A stretch of 64,000 bases of DNA. It comes from Paralcaligenes sp. KSB-10 (lineage in GTDB: Bacteria; Pseudomonadota; Gammaproteobacteria; Burkholderiales; Burkholderiaceae_B). This document shows positions 47,059 to 57,240 of the stretch, one piece after another. Position 1 is the first letter of the stretch. Each line of letters opens with the position of its first letter. A model generated the notes under the pieces. That model ran no database searches and was not told the DNA's origin. It saw only the letters and a list, made by a program, of their open reading frames with translations. The stretch is taken from assembly GCF_021266465.1 (NCBI RefSeq), contig NZ_CP089848.1:3410001-3474000 (forward strand), written 5' to 3'. Made by a program: the position numbers and the translations under genes.

Positions 47059-47101
47059 TAATATTTTCGCGAAACGCCTGTAATTGACCCTGGAGTAGCA
47101 C

Positions 47102-47377
47102 ATGACGGACAGCCAGACCCCCGCCCCAATGAAGGCGCCCCGAGCCAAGCCGAAGAGTGCGGGCCTGGAGAAGTACGAGAGGGAAGTGGCTGGATTTCTG
47201 AGGGCACTGATCGCGGAGAAGGATCTGCGCCTGAAGACCATCAGCGATGAACTGGTTAAGCGGGGGATTCGCGAATCGGAAAAGGGCCTGTCGGCCAAGC
47301 GCAGGAAAGGCACCTTCTCCGCAGCTTACCTTTTTGCCGTCCAGGAAGTGATCGAAGACCTGGAGTCCCGCAAATAG
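47102..47377 (+). CDS. small DUF6471-like HTH protein, divergent from tnsA
   Basis: A 91-residue basic protein with the DUF6471 pattern: LEKYEREVAGFLRALIAEKDLRLKTISDELVKRG then SEKGLSAKRRKGTFSAAYLFAVQEVI (about residues 22-85). The family is related to short helix-turn-helix regulators. CTGGAGT precedes the ATG. It reads away from tnsA across a 232-base region with repeated sites, so it may control tns transcription; this is inference. It could also be stray cargo. Confidence 0.68.
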   Translation: MTDSQTPAPMKAPRAKPKSAGLEKYEREVAGFLRALIAEKDLRLKTISDELVKRGIRESEKGLSAKRRKGTFSAAYLFAVQEVIEDLESRK

Positions 47378-47850
47378 TTGATTTTCAAGCATTTATCCCC
47401 ATCCACCCGAATAGGTACCCTCTCACAAAAAGGGGGCATCCGGGTTGACGGAGGTAGAAGGCTGTACAAATAATCAGTAAAATCAAATAGTTACTGCTGT
47501 AGGGCTCCTACTCTACTGAAATCAATGGCGGCTTGCAACAGTTGTGGTGTGTCGCGTGTGTGGGTAATGCGAGAAAGGCTCATGTGATGAAGAGCTCGCG
47601 GGAGATGAGCGACAGTAGGTGGCTGAACCGTTTACCAAACAGCGAGCACATGGCCGCCCCGCCGTGAGTTTGGTATACGGATTGAGCTCTGAAGTTGTGC
47701 GTTGCAGCGTCGTCGGCTCCGTGCAAAAGAGGACGTAGCAATCAAGAGCTAGAACCGACGAGGCCCTAATTCATGAAAGTTAGCTCCCGTGTTGTACCGA
47801 GGCGAGTTAAATATGGGCTAGACTTAGCTATCGTCACAATGAGCTAAAGC
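47378..47850. other. gene-free stretch inside the element
   Basis: About 470 bases, more AT-rich than the surroundings (for example 47465-47500). I see no supportable gene, tRNA or TnsB-like end repeat. It must hold the promoter of the BglII-like gene and may contain decayed cargo. Confidence 0.5.
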
Positions 47851-48558
47851 ATGTACGAAACAGATACGTTTAACGATGCTTCCATCTTGATCCCTGCGTT
47901 CAGGGACCGTTGGAAAATGATGGAAACCAATTCAGCCTGCGCCATCATGAAATCGGTGTGTCCTGATGAGTGGGCGGACATTGTGTATGTGCTGCAGACC
48001 TTCGCTTTGGCCCCTTCTACATGGTTGCGGAGAGGTGGAAATAGGGGGATGGTACCCAAGATCCTTGACGGTATGCTCCAGAGCCGGGGCTGGATTGAGA
48101 CGCGAATTGACTTGGAAACCCAGGGGATACTGATCAACAAGGGGGGCAGCGAACGTGCTCGCCTAGAACCTATCCATCAGGAAGGCTACCTTGTAGATAA
48201 TTTCAAAGGCCGGGTCGTCGTTGATGTGGAATGGAATGCAAAAGACGGGAATATCGATCGCGACCTTTCTGCATACCGTGCTTGGCATGAAGCTGGTGTC
48301 ATATCTGCGGCTGTTCTGATCACCCAAGACCGTGAACCACTAAAAGCTCTAGCGGAACGGATATGGGCGGAATATCAACAAACGCTCTCCGAAGGCGAAA
48401 GAGATCCACGCCTTCCAATTGACCTGAATACGTCTACCACGACAAATTTCGAAAAGGTTCAACTGAGAGTGCGACGAGGGGTGATGGGGACTTGTCCGCT
48501 TTTGGTTGTGGCTGCTTGTCATGCTACCTGGAATGGAGAACCTTACACTAGAGCGTGA
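47851..48558 (+). CDS. BglII-family type II restriction endonuclease
   Basis: A 235-residue protein matching the BglII-like nuclease family: YLVDNFKGRVVVDVEWNAKDGNIDRDLSAYRAWHEAGVISAAVLITQ (from about residue 113) includes the catalytic Asp116, Glu127 and the EWN triplet. The N-terminal half is helical. Length matches the family (about 220-240). Such enzymes cut short palindromes when unmethylated. It converges with the MT-A70 methyltransferase gene, whose stop overlaps its end by 16 bases. The recognition site cannot be read from sequence. Confidence 0.85.
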   Translation: MYETDTFNDASILIPAFRDRWKMMETNSACAIMKSVCPDEWADIVYVLQTFALAPSTWLRRGGNRGMVPKILDGMLQSRGWIETRIDLETQGILINKGGSERARLEPIHQEGYLVDNFKGRVVVDVEWNAKDGNIDRDLSAYRAWHEAGVISAAVLITQDREPLKALAERIWAEYQQTLSEGERDPRLPIDLNTSTTTNFEKVQLRVRRGVMGTCPLLVVAACHATWNGEPYTRA

Positions 48559-49397
48559 TCAACATTCGAGTGGTGATGGCCCTGTGACCGTAATACCGTA
48601 CCTGCTGCAGCGAGCAACGCTCGTACCCGCTGAATGGGATACCCAGTCATTACAGCAAGGTCTCGCACGCTTTGGCCGTCTTCGTAGAGAGCTCGCAGCT
48701 GACTGCCCATGTCTGCGGCCCGCTCGCCAGTGACTCGCTCATGAGGCAGTAAATCTGGCATCATGGGACCACCAGCGTAGCCTTTGTGCACGATACCGCG
48801 CGGGGTTACGCTCTCGGCTGACTCGTCACCCCAGGAAGCCCAGCCTGGTTGTGGGTACCGAGCGAACATCTCAAGGTATGCGCCAGGTGAACAGGCCTCG
48901 ATCAGCTCATACTGCTCGTCAGGTTTACGAGAATGTTCGCGTTTGCGCGTCTCTATCATGTTGACCTGAGATCGACCGGGGTCAAGTGTTCGCATCGAGC
49001 CTCTGACACCGAATAACAACAATTCTGTTACGTTTCGGAAGTAGAACCCCACGCCGCGCCCGTCTGGACCGCCATCCTTGCGCCGCTTAGCCCAGACAAT
49101 ATTACTGACGTACCGAAAACCCCACGCCCTCATAACATCCAGGCCTTCGGGTAGCAAAGCATTAGGTACCCAGAGGTACAAGTGTGCGTTTTTCGCAAGG
49201 ACGCGAGATATCGGCAATGACTTGATCTCATCCAGAGACATAGTGCCATAGCGCCCCAGCCTGTGGTGCTCGGGTGCAACCTTGCCGGTGCGATTCGTGA
49301 AACGCCAGGGAGGATCGGCTAGAACTGTTGAAAACCCCCCTGCCACCATGGGAAGAGGAGCGTAGCGATTGTCCGTGTTATTCGAGTCCTTTTCCAT
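48543..49397 (-). CDS. MT-A70 family adenine methyltransferase with C-terminal HTH
   Basis: A 284-residue protein. The catalytic motif DPPW (28-31) follows FSTVLA, and HLYLWVPNALLPEGLDVMRAWGFRYVSNIVWAKR matches MT-A70 adenine-N6 methyltransferases. After the methylase core is an extra tail (about 245-285, GSQLRALYEDGQSVRDLAVMTGYPIQRVRALLAAAG) that looks like a helix-turn-helix. ATG 49397 has AAGAAGG upstream; the frame opens 23 codons earlier. Convergent to the BglII-like gene, it is the probable cognate methyltransferase, and the tail may bind DNA to control expression. Confidence 0.85.
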   Translation of the reverse strand: MEKDSNNTDNRYAPLPMVAGGFSTVLADPPWRFTNRTGKVAPEHHRLGRYGTMSLDEIKSLPISRVLAKNAHLYLWVPNALLPEGLDVMRAWGFRYVSNIVWAKRRKDGGPDGRGVGFYFRNVTELLLFGVRGSMRTLDPGRSQVNMIETRKREHSRKPDEQYELIEACSPGAYLEMFARYPQPGWASWGDESAESVTPRGIVHKGYAGGPMMPDLLPHERVTGERAADMGSQLRALYEDGQSVRDLAVMTGYPIQRVRALLAAAGTVLRSQGHHHSNVDHALV

Positions 49398-50171
49398 CCT
49401 ATGGCCTTCTTGAAAGTGAGATCTAATGACAGATCCAATTATCCATTTACTGCAAGAAGATCGCAAGTGCAGTTACACAACAGAGAGCAGCAGGCTTGCC
49501 AAGTCATCGGTACTTTAATATTTTACTGTATATAAATCCAGTTATTTATCTAAGCTACTCGCATAACTAACGTTTGTTGGACGTAACGGGTAGCCTCATG
49601 CGAGGGCTGGGCCAGTGTGCCCCGCCCGGCCCAGGCGCACTGCGGTCTGCCAAGCCGCCGTGAGGTACCCCTGTGCTTCTGCTTGCCGTCCTTGATGAGT
49701 TCGAATATGCGGTGCGCTGTCTCCATCTGCGCAGTACTGGGTCTTGCCGCAGGTTCCTCCGGCCATGCCGAAGCGGCGCTGCGTGCAATTCAGGTGGCCT
49801 GCAAGAAAGCAAGTACTACTGCAGGGGCGAGCTCTCGCACCCGGATGCGGTGCAGCAGGTGTGCGTGATCGAGGGTGGTTTGAGGCGCAGCGCCGAGGGC
49901 TGAAAGCCTGCCTCAGTGGTATGGCTTGAGGCCGTGAGAGGAAGATGGCGCGTACGCGTGATTCCCTGAGAACCTGTCGCGAGCGTCACACCGACCGTTC
50001 CGACAGAAGTATAGAAGGAGATCTGGGAGCGGCATTGGGGGTACTCGCTGCAGCGTGGTGCCTAAGCTTGAGGTCGCCTGCTTCTCTGTGCGGCTGCTAG
50101 CCCCGTGGGCCGAGTTTGCGTGATAATTTGATGGAAGGCCCTATTCGGCGCAGGTTCGGTGGAGAGCAGCC
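49398..50171. other. gene-poor stretch inside the element
   Basis: About 770 bases. The first 170 are AT-rich and suit the methyltransferase promoter. The part from 49560 to 49940 is GC-rich with short overlapping open frames on both strands but no recognisable protein, and may be decayed cargo. No inverted-repeat end or RNA gene is evident. Confidence 0.45.
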
Positions 50172-50615
50172 ATGTTCGCAGCGCTACGAGGAGAAGAGCA
50201 GCAGATCTACCACAGTCGGCTGCACGCCCTCCTTGGGGTTCGGGAGGATGCCTCCTGGTTGCGGATTCATGATCTTATTGTTGCCGGGTTCCCTGCTCAG
50301 GGTCTCGTGGATCTGTGCGAACGAGGCGAAATTACCCCAATCGAACGGGACCGCATCGTCCCTCTGCGCGCCCTCCGGCGGCGGGCAGTCGCCGGGCAGC
50401 GGCTCACTGGAGAGGAAAGTGAGCGACTATTTCGCGTGGTGCATATCACTTTAGTAGCAGAATCTCTGTTTGGTGAGGGCGAGGCGGCAAGACGTTGGCT
50501 GAGTCGGCCAGATATATTTGATGGACAAACGCCCTTCGAGATGATCATGACTACGCCCGGGATGTATCTGGTGGAGGAGCGGATCATCCGAGCGGTTGAG
50601 GGAATTTTTGCTTGA
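50172..50615 (+). CDS. MbcA/ParS/Xre-type (DUF2384) antitoxin-like protein, no toxin adjacent
   Basis: A 147-residue protein. The N-terminal helical part (HALLGVREDASWLRIHDLIVAGFPAQGLVDLCERGE) is typical of Xre antitoxins of RES toxins. The C-terminal toxin-binding domain (LTGEESERLFRVVHITLVAESLFGEGEAARRWLSRPDIFDGQTPFEMI) is full-length. GGTGGAGAG precedes ATG 50172. A RES-domain toxin should follow directly but does not. It would be a transcription repressor and antitoxin; here it may act as a solitary antidote. Confidence 0.8.
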   Translation: MFAALRGEEQQIYHSRLHALLGVREDASWLRIHDLIVAGFPAQGLVDLCERGEITPIERDRIVPLRALRRRAVAGQRLTGEESERLFRVVHITLVAESLFGEGEAARRWLSRPDIFDGQTPFEMIMTTPGMYLVEERIIRAVEGIFA

Positions 50616-50790
50616 GGCGCGGTTCCTCTATCTGTACGCCTAGTGGTAACCCTACCCCTTGCAGGTCATTGATAGCAATTGCTTTTTGTTCCGAGTTAAC
50701 ATGGCTTCCCCCCTCGCTCTCGCGAGTCTACGATAGCGTAGGTGCAACCGGGAGTACTGTTCTGAACACATCCAACCCGTCTTCCAAACC

Positions 50791-51034
50791 ATGTGAGGCC
50801 AGATTATTTCGCCATCATGGTGGTCAAGCTGTGCGCATCCCAGCTGAGTATGAGCTACCAGGTGAGCGTGTACGGATCTGGCGTGAAGGGGAACGCATCA
50901 TCGTTGAACCTATCGTTGCGCCGAGCAACATGCTGGAGTTGTTGGTTCAGTGGCGAGCTGAGGGCCCACTAGGGCCAGACGATGAGTTCCCGGAGGTTGC
51001 CGATGTGCAGGTTCGTCCAGAGAGCCTGCTGTAG
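50791..51034 (+). pseudogene. VapB-like antitoxin with a damaged start
   Basis: The frame from 50795 encodes 79 residues of a VapB/AbrB-type antitoxin (EARLFRHHGGQAVRIPAEYELPGERVRIWREGERIIVEP). The only sensible ATG (50791-50793) is followed by one extra T (50794) that breaks the frame: ATG-T-GAG. Removal of that base would give an intact 80-residue VapB. A TTG at 50612, overlapping the previous stop as TTGA, could start a longer product with an implausible N-terminus. A PIN-like VRAFFDA begins four bases after the stop but degenerates within 43 codons, so no VapC is intact. Confidence 0.6.
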
Positions 51035-51122
51035 GTGCGCGCGTTTTTTGACGCCCGTTCTCTGAGCACGACGGTAGATGGCGCAGTGGCTCGTTTGCCA
51101 GGGATCATCATGGCCCTATTTA

Positions 51123-51437
51123 TTATCTGGAGTTGTTCCCCCGTACGATTTCGTCAACGATAGAGAGAGGCGCGCTGATACCAGGGGGGTGGCCTAGGCA
51201 CTTGCCTTCCGCTTGAATGAACCACTCCAGCTCTTTGCGTAGAGGCCGAGGGACAACCATGATGTCCATGCCAAGAGCCCGAGCTATTTCGAACAACGTT
51301 GAGAAATGCGGGTCCGTTGTCCCAGACTCCGTCTGCTGAATGGTAGTCCGACTCAACCCGGTGCGTCTTGCTAGCTCGTCCTGAGTCAGGTCGCTGGCCT
51401 TTCGCATAGTAACCAAGCTGGCAAGTAATGAGTGCAT
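51123..51437 (-). CDS. XRE-family HTH protein (HipB-like)
   Basis: A 104-residue protein with an XRE helix-turn-helix (LVTMRKASDLTQDELARRTGLSRTTIQQTESGTTDPHFSTLFEIARALG, about residues 8-56) and the HipB-like strand MDIMVVPRPLRKEL. GAGG precedes ATG 51437; the frame is open to 51551. No hipA toxin follows it. It lies 141 bases downstream of the OLD nuclease on the same strand and might regulate that gene or be a leftover antitoxin. Confidence 0.78.
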   Translation of the reverse strand: MHSLLASLVTMRKASDLTQDELARRTGLSRTTIQQTESGTTDPHFSTLFEIARALGMDIMVVPRPLRKELEWFIQAEGKCLGHPPGISAPLSIVDEIVRGNNSR

Positions 51438-51578
51438 GAGGAACCTCGTAGGGTGATGTGAGGCTCCGGGCGTGATGCCCGACGAGCCGTTCATCTTACC
51501 GTCTGGCTGACCCGAAAAGCAGGGAAGCGCAATGGGGGACGAGAGTTGCAAATTCTCCTAATGGCCCACTGCCGGAGA

Positions 51579-53399
51579 TTAGACAACGCTCCGCTCCGAA
51601 GCGGGACTGCCATGCAGCCCATCAAGCCAATCAAAACAGCGTCCAATTTCCGGCATGGCGGCCTCGAGGGCCTGCGCGTCCATGGATTCAATGGCAAGCT
51701 CTTGCGCCAAGATTGCTTCTTCGCCTTTCTCCAGGTGGTTGGTAACGTTCTCGATGCAGCCGACCTTCCAGAGCCACAGGTTTCGCGCGCGCAGCGTATC
51801 GTGCAAGTTGGTTGAGATCTCAGCTCCTTCTGGGTCCGCAGCAAAAATTGCCCAGGTATCTGCTGCCTGCCATCCGGTCTTGTCTTTCGTCGGGAGACCA
51901 TTGCCGCCCAGCGGAAATCCGTGCTGAGCTTGCAGGCGCTGCAGTGCGGCCTTGCTGCGTACAAGAGTAGCATCGTCCTTCGGGAGCATAGATTTCTGCC
52001 CTTTGCGTGCTTCTGTGAAGGCAAAGTCGAGATCCGCAATGGCGCAAGCCCGGATACCCATGGCTGCCAGCACCGGTAACGCCTTGGGGATGTCTGAACA
52101 TGCCCCAACGGCGACGAAGGCAATCTGGTCAAGTTCAGGATGCCGACCGCGCAGTCGTTCGTAGAGTAGCGGGAGCAGGCGCCTCTCCGTCTTCCCCTCG
52201 CACAGAACTACGAGATCCGAAAAGTAGATTTCAGCCAGGTTCCCCAATTCGAACAATGTTCGTGATTGAGCCTGTGCTTCCTCCAACGCAGCAGTAACGG
52301 CGTGCCGTAGAGGGACACGAGCCAACGTCCCCTCTGCCGTGTCCTTGTGCACGATCACTGCATCAGCAGCGTTCTCCCTGCTCAACATGAGCGGCGAGTG
52401 CGTCGCATAGACGACTTGAAAGCCCCTCTGTGACAGAGCAGCAAGCGCCTGCCGAAGCCGCCTGACTCCCTGTGGATGAAGATATAGCTCAGGTTCGTCG
52501 ATGAGGAGAAGGCGGCGGGCAGCACCAGGTTTCTCTCCGATGCGTAGATCAGCAAGATGCCGTATCAATGCCATCTGAATGGCCCGCTGTGCACCGGTAC
52601 CGAGCTGGTCGAATGTCCTGCGGTCACCTGTGCTCATGTCGGTGATATTCAGACTGCCCGCTTTGAAGAACTCCTTGATCTCAATCGTTTGCAGGCCCAA
52701 CTCAATCGTAAGTCCCGGGAAGAAATTTCCGAGAGCCTCTGTTGCTCCCTCGTCAAAGGCCTTCAGGAGCCCGGATCGCGACTCCCCTCCCACACTGAGG
52801 ATGCTCCGAACGGTCTGCATGGCTGCGGTTAGGTCAGCGTGTGCTTCGACAATGGGGTTCATGATTAGGTCCAGCAACGACTTCATTGTGCTGCCCGCCT
52901 TCGCCTTACCGAGATCTTCTCCGAGGTCCTCCATTGCATCGATGCAGAGGGCGTCCGGCAGTAAAGCCGAAACTGCCTGCGGTAACCCCGTTGGATAGGG
53001 CCTCCATGCTAGGGGGAGATCGTTGCCCTGATACGTTTCAAAATCGAAGACTTCACATGCGACCTTCTTGGTTCCGGGCTCGTTGGCGACAACGCGAATC
53101 CATATGGAACCGGATGCGCAGTAGGGCGCGATAGCCGCCCGGTGCTTTGGCTCCGGAATTAGTTCCAGGATCTCGTCGGTAATGCCATCGATTCGTGCGG
53201 TGACAACCACGGGCTGGTCGGTCTTTGAAAAGTCAGATTCCGTTAGAGCGCTTGGTTTCAGCACCCAGGCGAGGGCAAACAGAATTGTCGATTTTCCAGC
53301 ATTGTTCTGCCCGACAAGTGGGGTGAAGGACTCCACTGGCAAGCTTACATGCTGGCATGCCCGAAGGCCCACGATGTCAATAAAGCCGATCTTATGCAT
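51579..53399 (-). CDS. OLD-family ATP-dependent endonuclease
   Basis: A 606-residue protein: N-terminal ABC-type ATPase (Walker A GQNNAGKSTIL at 30-40; Walker B LLLIDEPELYLHP near 305; STGDRRTFDQLGTGAQRA signature-like stretch) followed by a Toprim domain (VVLCEGKTERRLLPLLY near 405; AIADLDFAF). This is the OLD architecture known from phage P2 Old and the Gabija nuclease GajA. No UvrD-like helicase (GajB) adjoins it, so it is a class-1-like solitary OLD. AGGAGGGTG precedes the start. Anti-phage or DNA-degrading activity is inferred. Confidence 0.88.
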   Translation of the reverse strand: MHKIGFIDIVGLRACQHVSLPVESFTPLVGQNNAGKSTILFALAWVLKPSALTESDFSKTDQPVVVTARIDGITDEILELIPEPKHRAAIAPYCASGSIWIRVVANEPGTKKVACEVFDFETYQGNDLPLAWRPYPTGLPQAVSALLPDALCIDAMEDLGEDLGKAKAGSTMKSLLDLIMNPIVEAHADLTAAMQTVRSILSVGGESRSGLLKAFDEGATEALGNFFPGLTIELGLQTIEIKEFFKAGSLNITDMSTGDRRTFDQLGTGAQRAIQMALIRHLADLRIGEKPGAARRLLLIDEPELYLHPQGVRRLRQALAALSQRGFQVVYATHSPLMLSRENAADAVIVHKDTAEGTLARVPLRHAVTAALEEAQAQSRTLFELGNLAEIYFSDLVVLCEGKTERRLLPLLYERLRGRHPELDQIAFVAVGACSDIPKALPVLAAMGIRACAIADLDFAFTEARKGQKSMLPKDDATLVRSKAALQRLQAQHGFPLGGNGLPTKDKTGWQAADTWAIFAADPEGAEISTNLHDTLRARNLWLWKVGCIENVTNHLEKGEEAILAQELAIESMDAQALEAAMPEIGRCFDWLDGLHGSPASERSVV

Positions 53400-53484
53400 T
53401 TCACCCTCCTATTGTGAGCCAATGTTACACGCTCGACTGAGAGTTGCAGAGGCTCACCACGCAATGGATGGGGCCTTTCCGGTC

Positions 53485-53515
53485 AAAAAAATGACCGCCA
53501 AATCAGGCGGTCATT
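53485..53515 (-). terminator. terminator just inside the right end
   Basis: AATGACCGCC and GGCGGTCATT form a 10-bp stem (53490-53515) with a 6-base loop. Read on the minus strand it is followed by seven T (53491-53485). It lies 41 bases inside the right end and would stop readthrough from gyrB before the OLD gene. Confidence 0.75.
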
Positions 53516-53532
53516 CCCTTTGCTCCTATGAA

Positions 53533-53546
53533 TGGCCAACTTTTTC
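53533..53546 (-). repeat. internal TnsB-site-like repeat at the right end
   Basis: On the minus strand, GAAAAAGTTGGCCA, matching the last 14 bases of the right terminal repeat and lying 23 bp from it in the same orientation. The right end thus has two close sites against three spaced ones on the left. Confidence 0.68.
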
Positions 53547-53555
53547 TGCAACACT

Positions 53556-53580
53556 TGGCCAACTTTTCCGAAATCCAACA
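53556..53580 (-). repeat. right terminal inverted repeat of the Tn7-like element
   Basis: On the minus strand it begins TGTTGGATTTCGG and ends AAAAGTTGGCCA, matching the left end at 22 of 25 positions. It stops 5 bp before the complement of the gyrB stop codon. Confidence 0.88.
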
Positions 53581-53585
53581 AACCC

Positions 53586-56051
<2,466 letters not shown>

Positions 56052-56128
56052 TTATAAAAGCCTTGCGGCTGCACTCCGGTCTGGCCCGCAAGGCCAGGCC
56101 GGCTGATACGACATTGATTGAACGTCGC

Positions 56129-57238
56129 TTAAATGCGCATGGGCATCACGACATACTTGAACTGATCGTCGTCGGGCAGTGTGATCAATGCCGACGCGTT
56201 GACATCGGGCTGGACCGACCACTGGATGGCCTCGGTCTTGACATTGGCCAGCACGTCGAGCAGGTAGCTGACGTTAAAGCCCACGTCCAGCGACTCGTGG
56301 CTGTAATCGATATCGATTTCTTCCTGGGCCTCTTCCTGCTCGGCATTGGTGGAGGAAATCTTGAGCTGGTTATCCGACAGCTGCAGACGTACGCCCTTGA
56401 GCTTGTCGGTGGTAAGAATGGCGGCCCGCTGCAGGCACCCCTGCAAGGTTTCGCGGCTGACCGAAAAATGCCGCGTGTAATTGCTGGGAATGACGCGCGT
56501 AAAGTCGGGAAACTTGCCTTCGACCAGTTTGGACACCAGTTCGACTTCGCCAAAACGAAAACGAATCTGGCCAGGCGCCACGTCGATGGCCACGGGCTCG
56601 TCGGTATCGCCCAGCAGGCGCTGCATTTCGAGCACGGTTTTGCGCGGCACGATGACATCCTGCTTGACCTCGATACCCTCGACCGCTGTGCCGCTATGCG
56701 CCAGGCGGTGGCCATCGGTGGCGACGGCACGCACGTAACCCGGTTCGAACACGAACAACAGGCCGTTCAGGTAATAGCGGATGTCTTGCTGGGCCATCGC
56801 AAAGTGCACCATATTGAAGAGGTGCTTGAGCGTTTTTTGCGGCAGGGAAAACGACACGTCCCACTTCTCGGGCTGCGACAGGGTCGGAAATTCGGCGGCG
56901 CCCAGGGTTTGCAAGGCAAAACGGCTTTTGCCCGACTGTACCGACAACTTGGCGCTGGCCAGGCCCAGCTTCACATCGCCCGACTCGGGCAAAGCCCGCA
57001 ATATGTCGAGCAGCTTGCGCGCCGCCACGGTCGTCGATTCGTTTTCGGGACCCACGCCGAACTCGGCGTGGGTGGTGATCTGAACTTCAAGGTCGGTGGC
57101 GATAAAGGCGATCTTGTTGCCCTCTTTACGCAACAGTATGTTGGCCAGAATCGGCAACGTATTTCTTCTTTCGACTATTCCCGCCACCGTCGACAACGGT
57201 TTCAACAATGCATCGCGAGTCGTTTGTACGAGTTGCAT
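56129..57238 (-). CDS. dnaN: DNA polymerase III sliding clamp (beta subunit)
   Basis: A 369-residue beta clamp. The start MQLVQTTRDALLKPLSTVAGIVERRNTLPILANILL and the C-terminal YVVMPMRI are typical, the last residues belonging to the partner-binding pocket. It forms a ring that holds polymerase III on DNA. The start lies 2 bases behind the dnaA stop, so the two genes are co-transcribed and probably coupled. Order dnaA-dnaN-gyrB is the usual betaproteobacterial origin arrangement. Confidence 0.97.
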   Translation of the reverse strand: MQLVQTTRDALLKPLSTVAGIVERRNTLPILANILLRKEGNKIAFIATDLEVQITTHAEFGVGPENESTTVAARKLLDILRALPESGDVKLGLASAKLSVQSGKSRFALQTLGAAEFPTLSQPEKWDVSFSLPQKTLKHLFNMVHFAMAQQDIRYYLNGLLFVFEPGYVRAVATDGHRLAHSGTAVEGIEVKQDVIVPRKTVLEMQRLLGDTDEPVAIDVAPGQIRFRFGEVELVSKLVEGKFPDFTRVIPSNYTRHFSVSRETLQGCLQRAAILTTDKLKGVRLQLSDNQLKISSTNAEQEEAQEEIDIDYSHESLDVGFNVSYLLDVLANVKTEAIQWSVQPDVNASALITLPDDDQFKYVVMPMRI

Positions 57239-57240
57239 GG

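Larger units (their letters stand above)
39058..53580. mobile_element. Tn7-like transposon next to gyrB (14.5 kb)
   Basis: Left and right ends at 39058-39082 and 53556-53580 are inverted copies (22 of 25 positions) beginning TGTTGG and ending GAAAAGTTGGCCA. Between them are tnsA, tnsB, tnsC and tniQ in one overlapping operon plus defence-like cargo on both sides. A TnsA homologue implies cut-and-paste transposition, unlike Tn402/Tn5053-type relatives. The right end is 5 bp past the gyrB stop codon. The tnsA-side end faces the attachment gene, as in Tn7, where that end faces glmS. No tnsE is recognised. Flanks share AACC directly adjacent to both ends (39054-39057 and 53581-53584), but not a clean 5-bp duplication. 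Confidence 0.9.

Noticed and set aside
47378-47850. Possible inner transposon end just upstream of tnsA
   Set aside because: No TGTTGG or TTGGCCA-type repeat is found here; the only matching ends are 39058 and 53580, so the cargo right of tnsA belongs to the same element.
51035-51163. VapC (PIN) toxin after the VapB-like frame
   Set aside because: Only VRAFFDA resembles a PIN start; the frame ends after 42 codons without further conserved acidic residues.
51579-53399. Gabija system
   Set aside because: Only the GajA-like OLD protein is present; no GajB helicase lies next to it.
39058-53580. CRISPR-associated transposon
   Set aside because: No cas genes and no repeat-spacer array are present; the single long TniQ fits a TnsD-like protein-guided selector.
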